Origin: Pseudomonas sp. TCU-HL1
GTDB lineage: Bacteria; Pseudomonadota; Gammaproteobacteria; Pseudomonadales; Pseudomonadaceae
Direction: 5' to 3'
Assembly (NCBI RefSeq): GCF_001708505.1
Contig: NZ_CP015992.1
Location: forward strand, 992,001-1,056,000
DNA length: 64,000 bases
This document shows, piece after piece, positions 35,501-42,977 of the stretch (position 1 is its first letter; each line of letters begins with the position of its first letter). The notes beneath the pieces are model-generated. The model did not search any database. It worked only from the letters and a program-made list of their open reading frames with translations, and was not told where the DNA came from. Made by a program: the position numbers and the translations under genes.

Positions 35501-36795
35501 ATGTCCTGGTAGCGCCGACGGGTTTCGTGCAACACCCGCAGGGCGCGCTGCTCTTCGGTCACATCGCGCAGCACCCAGACGTAGCCCAGTAGCTGGGCAC
35601 CGTCGTTGAGATCGTTGCGGGTCACCGCCAGCAGGCGCAGCTCGCCGTTGCGCTTGAACTGCACGAGGTCCGAGCCCAGTTCGTGGTCCAGGCCAGGGGC
35701 GTTGAGCAGCAGCGGGTCCAGGCCCGGCAGCAGGGCCTGCAGGTGGTGGTCCTGGGCGACCTTGCCGCTGATGCCGAACATGGCTTCGGCCTGGGGGTTG
35801 AGGTAGCTCAGACGGCCGTCTACCTGGGTCACCAGCACGCGTTCCTCAATCACCCCCAGGGCACTGGCGGCCTGGCGCAGCGAACGCCGCGAGGCGTCGT
35901 TGAGTTCGCGCAGGCCGCGTTGCTCGCGTTGCAGGTAATAGAGGGCTATCAGCGCCAGGCTGGCACTGATGAGGAACAACAGCAGTTTGCTGAGCAGTTC
36001 GGGGAACAGGCTGGCGCGTACCTGGCGCTCGTCATGAAGTGCCCGGACCTGCCAGTCGCTGTGTTCCAGCTTTGATACGAGGATGGTCTGTGCCTCCTGC
36101 TCGGCCGTCACCGGCATGACGATCGAGCCGGCGCGGTTCGAGTTGCCGCTCTGCGCCAGCACCCGCTGGAGGTAGCGGTCTTCCAGCAGCCAGCGATAGT
36201 CGCGGTCTTCGTGCTTGAGCAACCAGGTGCGAATGGCTTCGGCGTCCATGCGCAACACCCAGTAGCCGCTCGGTTCGGGTAATGGCGACTGGCGCAGGAT
36301 CAGGTAGACCTCACCACGCCCCACGGCGCTGAACGCGTAGTGGTAGATCTGGCCATCGCTGCGTTGAACCAGGTTGGCCAGATACAGGTCGTCGTCGCTG
36401 TCGGCCTGGGTATCGGCCAGCACGCCGCCATTGGGGTTGAGCCAGGCCAGGCTGCGCGTGGCTGGCATGAGGGGGCGCAGCAGGTCCAGTTCGGTCAGGC
36501 GCGCGTCTCTGCTTTCGAGGTTGGGCGGTTGCTGGCGGAGTAGCGCGATGACGGCGTCGGCCTTCATCTGCATGACCAGCTCGAGGTGGCTGGCCAGCTC
36601 GCGGGTCAGGGTGTAATTGCGGCCCCGCGCACTGTCCTGCAACTGGCGGTACTCCTGATGCAACTGCCACAGCAGCAGCGTCAGCATCAGCAGCACCAGG
36701 CCCACCAGCACGCCCTTGACCGAGCCGCGTACGGGAACGCCGGACACGGGCAATCCGGGCTTTGGCGGGGCGGGAGGGCGTGGACTGGCTGGCAC
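32548..36795 (-). CDS. morA: MorA: membrane PAS-GGDEF-EAL cyclic di-GMP regulator
   Basis: This is a large inner-membrane sensor with two N-terminal helices around a periplasmic domain (helix 1 VKGVLVGLVLLMLTLLLW near residue 25; helix 2 LLLFLISASLALIALYYL near 300), several PAS/PAC repeats, a GGDEF domain with an intact ARMGGDEF motif, and an EAL domain with GVEALLRW. Both cyclase and phosphodiesterase sites look active. Sequence order and place after glyA match P. aeruginosa MorA (1415 residues), which affects flagella timing and biofilm. The GTG at 36795 gives exactly 1415 residues and has AGGAA upstream; a start at 36906 would add 37 doubtful residues. Confidence 0.92.
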   Translation of the reverse strand: MPASPRPPAPPKPGLPVSGVPVRGSVKGVLVGLVLLMLTLLLWQLHQEYRQLQDSARGRNYTLTRELASHLELVMQMKADAVIALLRQQPPNLESRDARLTELDLLRPLMPATRSLAWLNPNGGVLADTQADSDDDLYLANLVQRSDGQIYHYAFSAVGRGEVYLILRQSPLPEPSGYWVLRMDAEAIRTWLLKHEDRDYRWLLEDRYLQRVLAQSGNSNRAGSIVMPVTAEQEAQTILVSKLEHSDWQVRALHDERQVRASLFPELLSKLLLFLISASLALIALYYLQREQRGLRELNDASRRSLRQAASALGVIEERVLVTQVDGRLSYLNPQAEAMFGISGKVAQDHHLQALLPGLDPLLLNAPGLDHELGSDLVQFKRNGELRLLAVTRNDLNDGAQLLGYVWVLRDVTEEQRALRVLHETRRRYQDIFEGGGIALCVLDLADLRRYLIQHGVRDRNSLAAWIKANPQRHIELLDLLRITEVNQVAMRLLEVSSSEQAWQLLVGTRPLQESGIRFQLMAALLGGSKHLEMESRIVTAQGQSRHIWLVLHLPDMIQDLEAVTLSINDITSRKEVELSLIERERFWSDVVLAVPDTLYVHDIINKRVMLTNNRLAQQLGYGREDISRMGERFWEEILHPDDAEQYWRVRSLQQVVGDGVLLQCQLRWRHKDGTWHWFDVREQALARDENGRVSRLIGVAKDITEPIEAAESMRESGRRYRMLAESISDVIFTTDRELQLNYVSPSVLPALGYSAEWTIANGFQGMAADPRQMVTLFEQLEQIRNALGNPQRLAELRSQMPSRLFLFDCMRADGQKIPVELRTMLMWDEYGRFEGMLGVGRDISQQRRAEKDMRMAATVFEHSTSAILVTDPAGYIVQVNEAFCRITGYAARDVLDQLPSVFTADRQQANQLNYIIGQLNQRGSWEGEIWLKRREGDNYPAWVGITAVQDEEGDLVSYVCFFSDISERKASEQRIHRLAYYDGLTHLPNRTLFQDRLHTALQHAERHQEWVVLMFLDLDRFKPINDSLGHAAGDRMLKDVAVRLAACVDEDDTVARMGGDEFTLLLQARATREGALNRAIHVAELILGSLARPFVLEGREFFVTASIGIALSPQDGRELSQLMKNADTAMYHAKERGKNNFQFYQADMNARALERLELESDLRHALEQGEFLLYYQPQFSGDGKRLTGVEALLRWRHPTRGLVPPGEFIPVLEELGLVVQVGDWVLSEACRQLRTWHQAKMRLPKISVNISARQFADGQLAERIAAIIEDSGLPAACLELELTESILMRDVAEAMAILENLKRLGLCIAVDDFGTGYSSLNYLKQFPIDVLKIDRSFVDGLPDGERDAQIARAIIAMAHSLNLAVIAEGVETHAQLNFLREHGCDEVQGYLFGHPVPAAQFERLFGTSANFILS

Positions 36796-37032
36796 GAGTG
36801 GCGTTCCTGCGACTACTGCTCGACGGGCAGGTGACGGGGCGTCCCGGACCCCTGGGGCCGCGGACCGGCTAGCATGCCTTGAAGGCCTGCAAAGTGCCAG
36901 CACCACCGACGAGCGTCGTTTGCCCTCCCCGGTGCATTCCGGTAGCTTTGCCGCACGCGCGCGGGAGCGCCTGTTCCCAGATTGTCGCTCCCCGCCTTAT
37001 CCAACATTCGTCACAGCACCAAGGTCTGTCAC

Positions 37033-38700
37033 ATGGCTCAATACGTCTACACCATGCACCGGGTTGGCAAGGTCGTGCCCCCGAAGCGGGAGATTCTCAA
37101 AGACATTTCCCTGTCCTTCTTCCCGGGCGCCAAGATCGGCGTGCTCGGCCTGAACGGCGCGGGCAAGTCGACCCTGCTGCGCATCATGGCCGGGGTGGAT
37201 ACCGAGATCGACGGTGAAGCCCGCCCGATGCCGGGTATCAAGGTCGGCTATCTGCCCCAGGAACCCCGGCTGGACCCGGCCAAGAGCGTGCGTGACATCG
37301 TCGAAGAAGCCGTCGGCGAGATCAAACAGGCCCAGGCGCGCCTGGACGAAGTCTATGCCGCCTACGCAGAGCCGGATGCCGACTTCGATGCCCTGGCCGC
37401 CGAACAGGCCAGGCTGGAGGCCATCCTCCAGGCCGCCGACGGCCACAACCTGGAGCGTCAGCTGGAAGTCGCCGCCGACGCCCTGCGCCTGCCGTCGTGG
37501 GAGGCGAAGATCGAGCACCTGTCCGGTGGCGAGAAGCGCCGCGTAGCCCTCTGCCGCCTGCTGCTGTCGGCTCCCGACATGCTGCTGCTGGACGAACCGA
37601 CCAACCACCTGGACGCCGACTCGGTGGCCTGGCTGGAGCACTTCCTCCACGACTTCCCCGGTACTGTGGTCGCGATCACCCACGACCGTTACTTCCTCGA
37701 CAACGTCGCGGGCTGGATTCTCGAACTGGACCGTGGCTACGGCATCCCCTTCGAGGGCAACTACTCCGGCTGGCTGGAATCCAAGGCCAACCGCCTGGCC
37801 CAGGAAGCCAAGCAGGAAGCCTCCCACGCCAAGGCCATGAAGGCCGAACTGGAGTGGGTTCGCCAGGGGGCCAAGGCTCGTCAGTCCAAGTCCAAGGCCC
37901 GTCTGCAACGCTTCGAGGAAATGCAATCGCAGGAATTCCAGAAGCGCAGCGAAACCAACGAGATCTACATCCCGGCCGGCCCGCGCCTGGGCGACAAGGT
38001 CATCGAGTTCCACAACGTCTCCAAGGGCTACGGCGACCGCGTGCTGATCGAGGACCTGTCCTTCAGCGTGCCGAAAGGCGCCATCGTCGGTGTCATCGGT
38101 GGTAACGGTGCCGGTAAGTCGACCCTGTTCCGCATGATCCTGGGCAAGGAGCAGCCGGATTCGGGCAGCATCGAGCTGGGTGAAACCGTCCAGCTGGCCA
38201 GCGTCGACCAGAGCCGCGACAGCCTGGAAGGTGGCAAGACCGTATGGCAGCAGGTGTCCGATGGCTTCGAGCAGATCAAGATCGGCAACTACGAAGTTCC
38301 CTCGCGCAGCTATGTCGGCCGCTTCAACTTCAAGGGCGCCGACCAGCAGAAGTTCGTCAAGGATCTCTCCGGTGGTGAGCGTGGCCGCCTGCACCTGGCC
38401 CTGACCCTGAAGCAGGGCGGCAACGTGCTGCTGCTCGACGAACCGTCCAACGACCTCGACGTGGAAACCCTGCGTGCGTTGGAAGAAGCGCTGCTGGACT
38501 TCCCCGGCGCCGCCATCGTGATCTCCCACGATCGTTGGTTCCTGGACCGTATCGCCACCCACATCCTGTCTTACGAGGACGACGGCAAGGTGACCTTCTT
38601 CGAAGGTAACTACACCGAGTTCGAGGCCGACCGGAAGAAGCGCCTCGGCGATGCGGCTTCCCAGCCCCACCGGGTGCGTTACAAGAAGCTCGCCCAGTAA
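37033..38700 (+). CDS. ettA: Energy-dependent translational throttle EttA (ABC-F)
   Basis: EttA is a cytosolic ABC-F ATPase that binds the ribosomal E site and gates early elongation by energy state. The 555-residue length equals the family's. Two nucleotide-binding domains are seen: Walker A GLNGAGKSTLLRIM and GGNGAGKSTLFRMI, signatures LSGGEKRRVAL and LSGGERGRLHL, and the linker rich in Lys/Gln (QGAKARQSKSKARLQRFEEM). The start MAQYVYTMHRVGKVVPPKREIL is conserved. Confidence 0.97.
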   Translation: MAQYVYTMHRVGKVVPPKREILKDISLSFFPGAKIGVLGLNGAGKSTLLRIMAGVDTEIDGEARPMPGIKVGYLPQEPRLDPAKSVRDIVEEAVGEIKQAQARLDEVYAAYAEPDADFDALAAEQARLEAILQAADGHNLERQLEVAADALRLPSWEAKIEHLSGGEKRRVALCRLLLSAPDMLLLDEPTNHLDADSVAWLEHFLHDFPGTVVAITHDRYFLDNVAGWILELDRGYGIPFEGNYSGWLESKANRLAQEAKQEASHAKAMKAELEWVRQGAKARQSKSKARLQRFEEMQSQEFQKRSETNEIYIPAGPRLGDKVIEFHNVSKGYGDRVLIEDLSFSVPKGAIVGVIGGNGAGKSTLFRMILGKEQPDSGSIELGETVQLASVDQSRDSLEGGKTVWQQVSDGFEQIKIGNYEVPSRSYVGRFNFKGADQQKFVKDLSGGERGRLHLALTLKQGGNVLLLDEPSNDLDVETLRALEEALLDFPGAAIVISHDRWFLDRIATHILSYEDDGKVTFFEGNYTEFEADRKKRLGDAASQPHRVRYKKLAQ

Positions 38701-38722
38701 GCCATCGGGCAAGCATCACGAG

Positions 38723-38749
38723 AAAACGGAGCCCCACGGCTCCGTTTTT
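38723..38749 (+). terminator. Intrinsic terminator of ettA
   Basis: AAAACGGAGCC-CCAC-GGCTCCGTTTT with a T-run; 11 stem pairs, 22 bp after the ettA stop. Confidence 0.9.
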
Positions 38750-38764
38750 GTTTCTGGAGGTTCC

Positions 38765-39295
38765 ATGAAAGGATTCAACCACTACCTGTTCTGGTTATCG
38801 ATCCTGGCGTTGTTCGGGGTCTGTGGCCTGTACTTCTCGTTCTACCCTTCGCCGGTCTGGCAGCTTGGCTCCGTGGCCTGCGCCCTGTTGCTGGGTGGCG
38901 GGCTTTACGCCTGGCTGGCCTGGCGGGAGCGTTTCGTCAGCCTGTTCGAACTGGAAACCGACGCCGCTCTGCTGCCGTTGCACCTGACTCTGGGCTCGCT
39001 GCTGGTGCTGGTGGTCTGGGGCGTCCTGCAGGTGCCTGTGGCGGCGCTCTACACCCAATGGCTGGGCGAGGACGCCGAGTTCGCCGCACGGGTGCTCAAC
39101 AAGGACCAGGGTGGACTGGGCTGCGAATTCCGGGTGGAGCTGGTGGTTGACGATGCGGCGCAAGGTATGGGCGTCTGTGTGACGGAGGACGTCTGGCTGT
39201 CCCTGCCGGAACGTGGCGCGGTGGTGATGCTCGGCAAGCGTAGCGGGCTGGGCATCAATCCTCGGCAGGTGCTGCGGGCGTCGGCGGGGCGCTGA
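38765..39295 (+). CDS. Hypothetical inner-membrane protein
   Basis: This 176-residue protein has three membrane helices (about residues 6-26, 33-51, 69-92) and then a soluble domain of about 80 residues with VLNKDQGGLGCEFRVELVVDDAAQG. I do not recognise the family. The start follows GGAGG at ideal spacing and lies just after the ettA terminator, so it may have low read-through transcription or its own promoter. Confidence 0.7.
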   Translation: MKGFNHYLFWLSILALFGVCGLYFSFYPSPVWQLGSVACALLLGGGLYAWLAWRERFVSLFELETDAALLPLHLTLGSLLVLVVWGVLQVPVAALYTQWLGEDAEFAARVLNKDQGGLGCEFRVELVVDDAAQGMGVCVTEDVWLSLPERGAVVMLGKRSGLGINPRQVLRASAGR

Positions 39296-39675
39296 GTCGC
39301 TTTCGTGTCCTACCCGTCAGGGTGGCGACTGGCCGGGCGCAATGCTCAAGTAATGAGCGACAGATTGTATCCAATCGTTTCTGCTTGGACCTGCATGCCG
39401 GGCCGCCGGGAAGGGTGGCTGAAGTGGGTCGCTGTGACCGTCCTTTTATGGTGCGCGCCGTGCAATGTTCTGGTGCGATATGTCGCTAAGGGGCGGCGGG
39501 TGTTTTGCATGGCATGCTGGCTGGGGAGCGGGGGAATCTGCTGTTTCTGTCGTGAATTTATATGTAATGCACCAAAAAGTTTCATCAATGCGTCATGTCG
39601 CCCTATCTAGGGGCTGGCTGGCTTGATAGAGTTTCGCGCCACGAATTGTTCACAAAAGAAAAAATGGTGAGAAAC
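39296..39675. other. Intergenic region upstream of gdhA
   Basis: This 380 bp gap grows AT-rich toward gdhA (about 39540-39670) and probably holds its promoter and control sites. A 101-codon open frame at 39305-39610 has no ribosome site and no family features and was not accepted. No clear operator was found. Confidence 0.5.
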
Positions 39676-41010
39676 ATGACGCAATCCGTCGACGCCTTTC
39701 TGCTGCGCCTGAAGCGGCGTGATCCCGACCAGCCTGAATTCCATCAGGCCGTGGAAGAAGTGCTGCGCAGCCTGTGGCCCTTCCTTGAAGCCAATCCGAA
39801 GTATCTGGAGGCCGGCATCATCGAACGGATCGTCGAGCCGGAGCGTGCCGTGCTGTTCCGGGTGCCGTGGGTCGACGATGCCGGTCGGGTGCAGGTGAAC
39901 CGCGGTTTCCGCGTGCAGATGAGCAGCGCCATCGGCCCCTACAAGGGCGGCCTGCGTTTCCACCCTTCGGTGAACCTGGGCGTGCTGAAGTTCCTGGCCT
40001 TCGAGCAGGTGTTCAAGAACTCCCTGACCTCGTTGCCCATGGGCGGCGGCAAGGGCGGTTCGGACTTCGACCCCAAGGGCAAGAGCGACGCCGAAGTCAT
40101 GCGCTTCTGCCAGTCCTTCATGAGTGAGTTGTACCGCCACATCGGCGCCGACCTGGACGTGCCAGCCGGCGATATCGGTGTTGGAGCCCGCGAGATCGGC
40201 TTCCTCTTCGGCCAGTACAAGCGCCTTTCCAACGAGTTCACCTCGGTCTTCACCGGCAAGGGCCTGGCATACGGCGGCAGCCTGATTCGCCCCGAAGCCA
40301 CCGGCTATGGCTGCGTCTACTTCGCCCAGGAAATGCTCAAGGGCATCGGTCGCGGGTTTGACGGCCAGCGCGTGGCCATCTCCGGCTCCGGCAATGTCGC
40401 CCAGTACGCGGCGCAGAAGGTCATGGAGCTGGGCGGCAAGGTCATTTCGCTGTCCGACTCTGAAGGTACCTTGTTCGCCGAGGCGGGCCTGACCGTGGAG
40501 CAGTGGGAAGAGCTGATGGAGCTGAAGAACGTCCGTCGTGGCCGTATCAGCGAGCTGAGCGGCCCCGGCCTGCGCTTCCTGCCTGGCCAGCGTCCCTGGG
40601 CGCTGCCTTGTGATATCGCGCTGCCCTGCGCGACCCAGAACGAGCTGGGCGCCGAAGATGCCCGCGCGCTGCTGGCCAACGGTTGTGTCTGCGTCGCCGA
40701 AGGCGCCAACATGCCGTCGACCCTGGAGGCTGTGGATATCTTCATTGACGCGGGGATTCTCTTCGCACCGGGCAAGGCATCCAACGCTGGCGGCGTTGCC
40801 ACCAGCGGCCTTGAAATGAGCCAGAACGCCATGCGCCTGCACTGGACCGCCGGCGAGGTGGATCAGCGCCTGCACGGCATCATGCAGAACATCCACCACG
40901 CCTGCGTGAGCTACGGCGAGGAGAATGGCCGGGTGAACTACGTCAAGGGCGCCAACATCGCCGGCTTCGTGAAAGTGGCCGACGCCATGCTGGCGCAGGG
41001 CGTCGTCTGA
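39676..41010 (+). CDS. gdhA: NADP-specific glutamate dehydrogenase GdhA
   Basis: GdhA makes glutamate from 2-oxoglutarate and ammonium with NADPH. The 444-residue protein has the active-site blocks GPYKGGLRFHPSVNLGVLKF and PMGGGKGGSDFDPKGKS (catalytic Lys) and the nucleotide fold SGSGNVAQYAAQKV, all as in the hexameric bacterial type. The ATG at 39676 matches the P. aeruginosa start; in-frame upstream codons at 39595 and 39664 are not supported. Confidence 0.97.
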   Translation: MTQSVDAFLLRLKRRDPDQPEFHQAVEEVLRSLWPFLEANPKYLEAGIIERIVEPERAVLFRVPWVDDAGRVQVNRGFRVQMSSAIGPYKGGLRFHPSVNLGVLKFLAFEQVFKNSLTSLPMGGGKGGSDFDPKGKSDAEVMRFCQSFMSELYRHIGADLDVPAGDIGVGAREIGFLFGQYKRLSNEFTSVFTGKGLAYGGSLIRPEATGYGCVYFAQEMLKGIGRGFDGQRVAISGSGNVAQYAAQKVMELGGKVISLSDSEGTLFAEAGLTVEQWEELMELKNVRRGRISELSGPGLRFLPGQRPWALPCDIALPCATQNELGAEDARALLANGCVCVAEGANMPSTLEAVDIFIDAGILFAPGKASNAGGVATSGLEMSQNAMRLHWTAGEVDQRLHGIMQNIHHACVSYGEENGRVNYVKGANIAGFVKVADAMLAQGVV

Positions 41011-41031
41011 CCCTCGGGCCGTTATGTGTTT

Positions 41032-41130
41032 TGTAGGAGCGATTTCAATCGCGAAAGCAGACCGCAGGGGTGTCCTGCAGAGGTGATGAGGGCAGCTTTG
41101 CTGCCCGATCGCGAATGATTCGCTCCTTCA
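41032..41130. repeat. Paired inverted repeat, GTAGGAGCGATTTCAATCGCGAA type
   Basis: The left unit TGTAGGAGCGATTTCAATCG and the inverted right unit GATCGCGAATGATTCGCTCC bracket inner hairpins (CAGGGGTGTCCTG; GGGCAGCTTTGCTGCCC). It lies between convergent gdhA and the lipoprotein gene. Confidence 0.75.
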
Positions 41131-41150
41131 AGGCAAGGCGCCGTCGTCGA

Positions 41151-41516
41151 TCAGTCAGGGCGCAACGCCCTGCCCATCGCATTCCCTCGATCCCTTTCCC
41201 ACTCTTCGTCCTGCCGGTCGCGGCGCCAGTCCTCGTACTCGCGCCGTTCCTCGCTCTGTACTTGCGCCTGGCACTGCCGGAAGCCATCGCTCCAGCCTTC
41301 GGCATAGTGGGCGTCCTTGAGGTAACGGGGCACGTCCTTGCGGAACTCGCCGCTGATCACGCCTGCAGCCTGGCGGCCGCTGCTGCAGCCATCTGCAAAA
41401 CCGTCGGCGAACGCCGGTGGATACCCCTGTGCGAGCAAGTGGTCATGGGTGGATTCGCAGCCCACGAGCAGGCTGGCGCAAAGTGTGGCGAGAAGGGCGG
41501 CGTAGCGAAACGCCAT
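41151..41516 (-). CDS. Small lipoprotein
   Basis: This 121-residue protein has a lipoprotein signal MAFRYAALLATLCASLLVGCES with lipobox LVGC, so Cys20 should be lipidated. The mature part has GYPPAFADGFADGCSSGRQAAG and GWSDGFRQCQAQVQ, then a charged tail rich in Arg and Asp/Glu. I do not know its function. The ATG at 41516 has GGGAG upstream, which rules out the longer frame. Confidence 0.8.
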   Translation of the reverse strand: MAFRYAALLATLCASLLVGCESTHDHLLAQGYPPAFADGFADGCSSGRQAAGVISGEFRKDVPRYLKDAHYAEGWSDGFRQCQAQVQSEERREYEDWRRDRQDEEWERDRGNAMGRALRPD

Positions 41517-41606
41517 GCTGGACTCCCGTGCGCCAGAGGGCGGGCGCACGCGCAGTGGGGGGGCGAACGACTCTAGCGCTGGCCGTGTGATGAAAACGTC
41601 AAGGAC

Positions 41607-42827
41607 TCAGCCCTTGACGCATACCACCTGACGCAAGGTATGCACCACCTCCACCAGGTCGCGCTGGGCGGCCATCACGGCGTCGATGTCCTTGTAGGCC
41701 ATCGGGATCTCATCGATCACATCCTTGTCCTTGCGGCATTCGACATGCGCGGTGGCGCGGACCTGATCCTCAACGGTGAACAGCTTCTTCGCCCGTCCCC
41801 GGCTCATGCTACGGCCGGCGCCGTGGCTGCAGGAGCAGAACGCCTCCTCGTTGCCCAGGCCGCGCACGATGAAGCTCTTGGCGCCCATGGAACCGGGGAT
41901 GATGCCCAGCTCGCCTTTCTGCGCCGACACCGCGCCTTTACGCGTCACCAGCACTTCTTGGCCGAAGTGGTGCTCCTTCTGCACGTAGTTGTGGTGGCAG
42001 TTCACCGCCTCCAGGTTAGCCTCGAAGGGCGTGCGGATCACCTTGCGCGCCGCGTCGATCACCGCCTGCATCATCAAGGCACGATTCTGCCGCGCGAAGT
42101 CCTGGGCCCAGCCCACCGCTTCCACGTAGTCGTCGAAGTGCTTGCTGCCCTCTTCGAAGTAGGCCAGGTCGCGGTCCGGCAGGTTAGCGATGTGCTGGCG
42201 CATGTCGGCCTGCGCCAGTTCGATGAACAGGGTGCCGATGGCGTTACCCACGCCGCGCGATCCGCTGTGGAGCATGAACCAGACGCGGTCGGCCTCATCC
42301 AGGCAGACCTCGATGAAATGGTTGCCGGTGCCCAGCGTGCCGAGATGGTGGCGGTTGTTGGTCTTTTCCAGTCGCGGGTACTTGCTGGTGATGGCCTTGA
42401 AGCGCCTGGCGAGTGGGCGCCAGGCCTGGTCGGCGGCGTCCGGCACATCATCCCAGGCGCCCTGGTCGCGCCTGCCGAACGTCTTGCCGTGGGGCACGGC
42501 GCCCTCGATGGCGCGGCGCAGGCCATGGAGGTTGTCCGGCAGGTCGGCGGCGCGCAGGGAGGTGAGGGCCGCGATCATCCCGCAGCCAATGTCCACGCCC
42601 ACTGCAGCAGGAATGATGGCGCCCAGGGTGGGGATCACACTGCCGATGGTGGAGCCCTTGCCCAAGTGCACGTCGGGCATTACCGCCAGATGCTTGAAGA
42701 TGAACGGCATCTTCGCGGTGTTGATCAGTTGCTGGCGGGCTTCCTCCTCGACGGGCACGCCCTGTGTCCAGAGATGGATGGGTTTGCCGCCGGCCACTTC
42801 CAGCAATTGTGGGCTGTTTGGTTTCAT
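41607..42827 (-). CDS. rtcB: RtcB-family RNA ligase
   Basis: RtcB joins RNA 3'-phosphate or 2',3'-cyclic phosphate ends to 5'-OH ends with GTP and Mn2+. The 406-residue protein has the metal site VGVDIGCGM (Asp79, Cys82), GTGNHFIEV, RGVGNAIG and SHGAGRSMSR with the guanylated His at about 335. It is of the shorter bacterial type. No rtcA or rtcR is next to it. A single gene with about 90 bp to the lipoprotein gene downstream. Confidence 0.95.
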   Translation of the reverse strand: MKPNSPQLLEVAGGKPIHLWTQGVPVEEEARQQLINTAKMPFIFKHLAVMPDVHLGKGSTIGSVIPTLGAIIPAAVGVDIGCGMIAALTSLRAADLPDNLHGLRRAIEGAVPHGKTFGRRDQGAWDDVPDAADQAWRPLARRFKAITSKYPRLEKTNNRHHLGTLGTGNHFIEVCLDEADRVWFMLHSGSRGVGNAIGTLFIELAQADMRQHIANLPDRDLAYFEEGSKHFDDYVEAVGWAQDFARQNRALMMQAVIDAARKVIRTPFEANLEAVNCHHNYVQKEHHFGQEVLVTRKGAVSAQKGELGIIPGSMGAKSFIVRGLGNEEAFCSCSHGAGRSMSRGRAKKLFTVEDQVRATAHVECRKDKDVIDEIPMAYKDIDAVMAAQRDLVEVVHTLRQVVCVKG

Positions 42828-42949
42828 CGGTGCTGCCTGATGAGGGTGTGGATATCTATTGTGTGCCTGTCAGGGCCGGCCGGGCGCGTATCTTACCGGT
42901 GGAGCGCCGCCCGCCCCATCCTGCGAGCCAAGCGACGGAGCACGCCCCG

Positions 42950-42977
42950 TAGGATGGGTTGAGGTACGAAACCCATC
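42950..42977. repeat. GTAGGATGGGTT...AACCCATC palindrome overlapping a stop codon
   Basis: GATGGGTT-GAGGTACG-AAACCCATC forms an eight-pair stem. The TGA of the DUF4105 gene (42976-42978) is at its edge, so the repeat begins at the gene end and may act as its terminator. Confidence 0.6.

Noticed and set aside
39560..39580. GTAATGC near 39565 as a possible MITE end
   Set aside because: No matching inverted end or direct repeat within a reasonable distance; a chance match.
39305..39610. 101-codon frame upstream of gdhA
   Set aside because: No ribosome site, odd Cys/Trp-rich composition and no family features; it lies in what is probably the gdhA control region.
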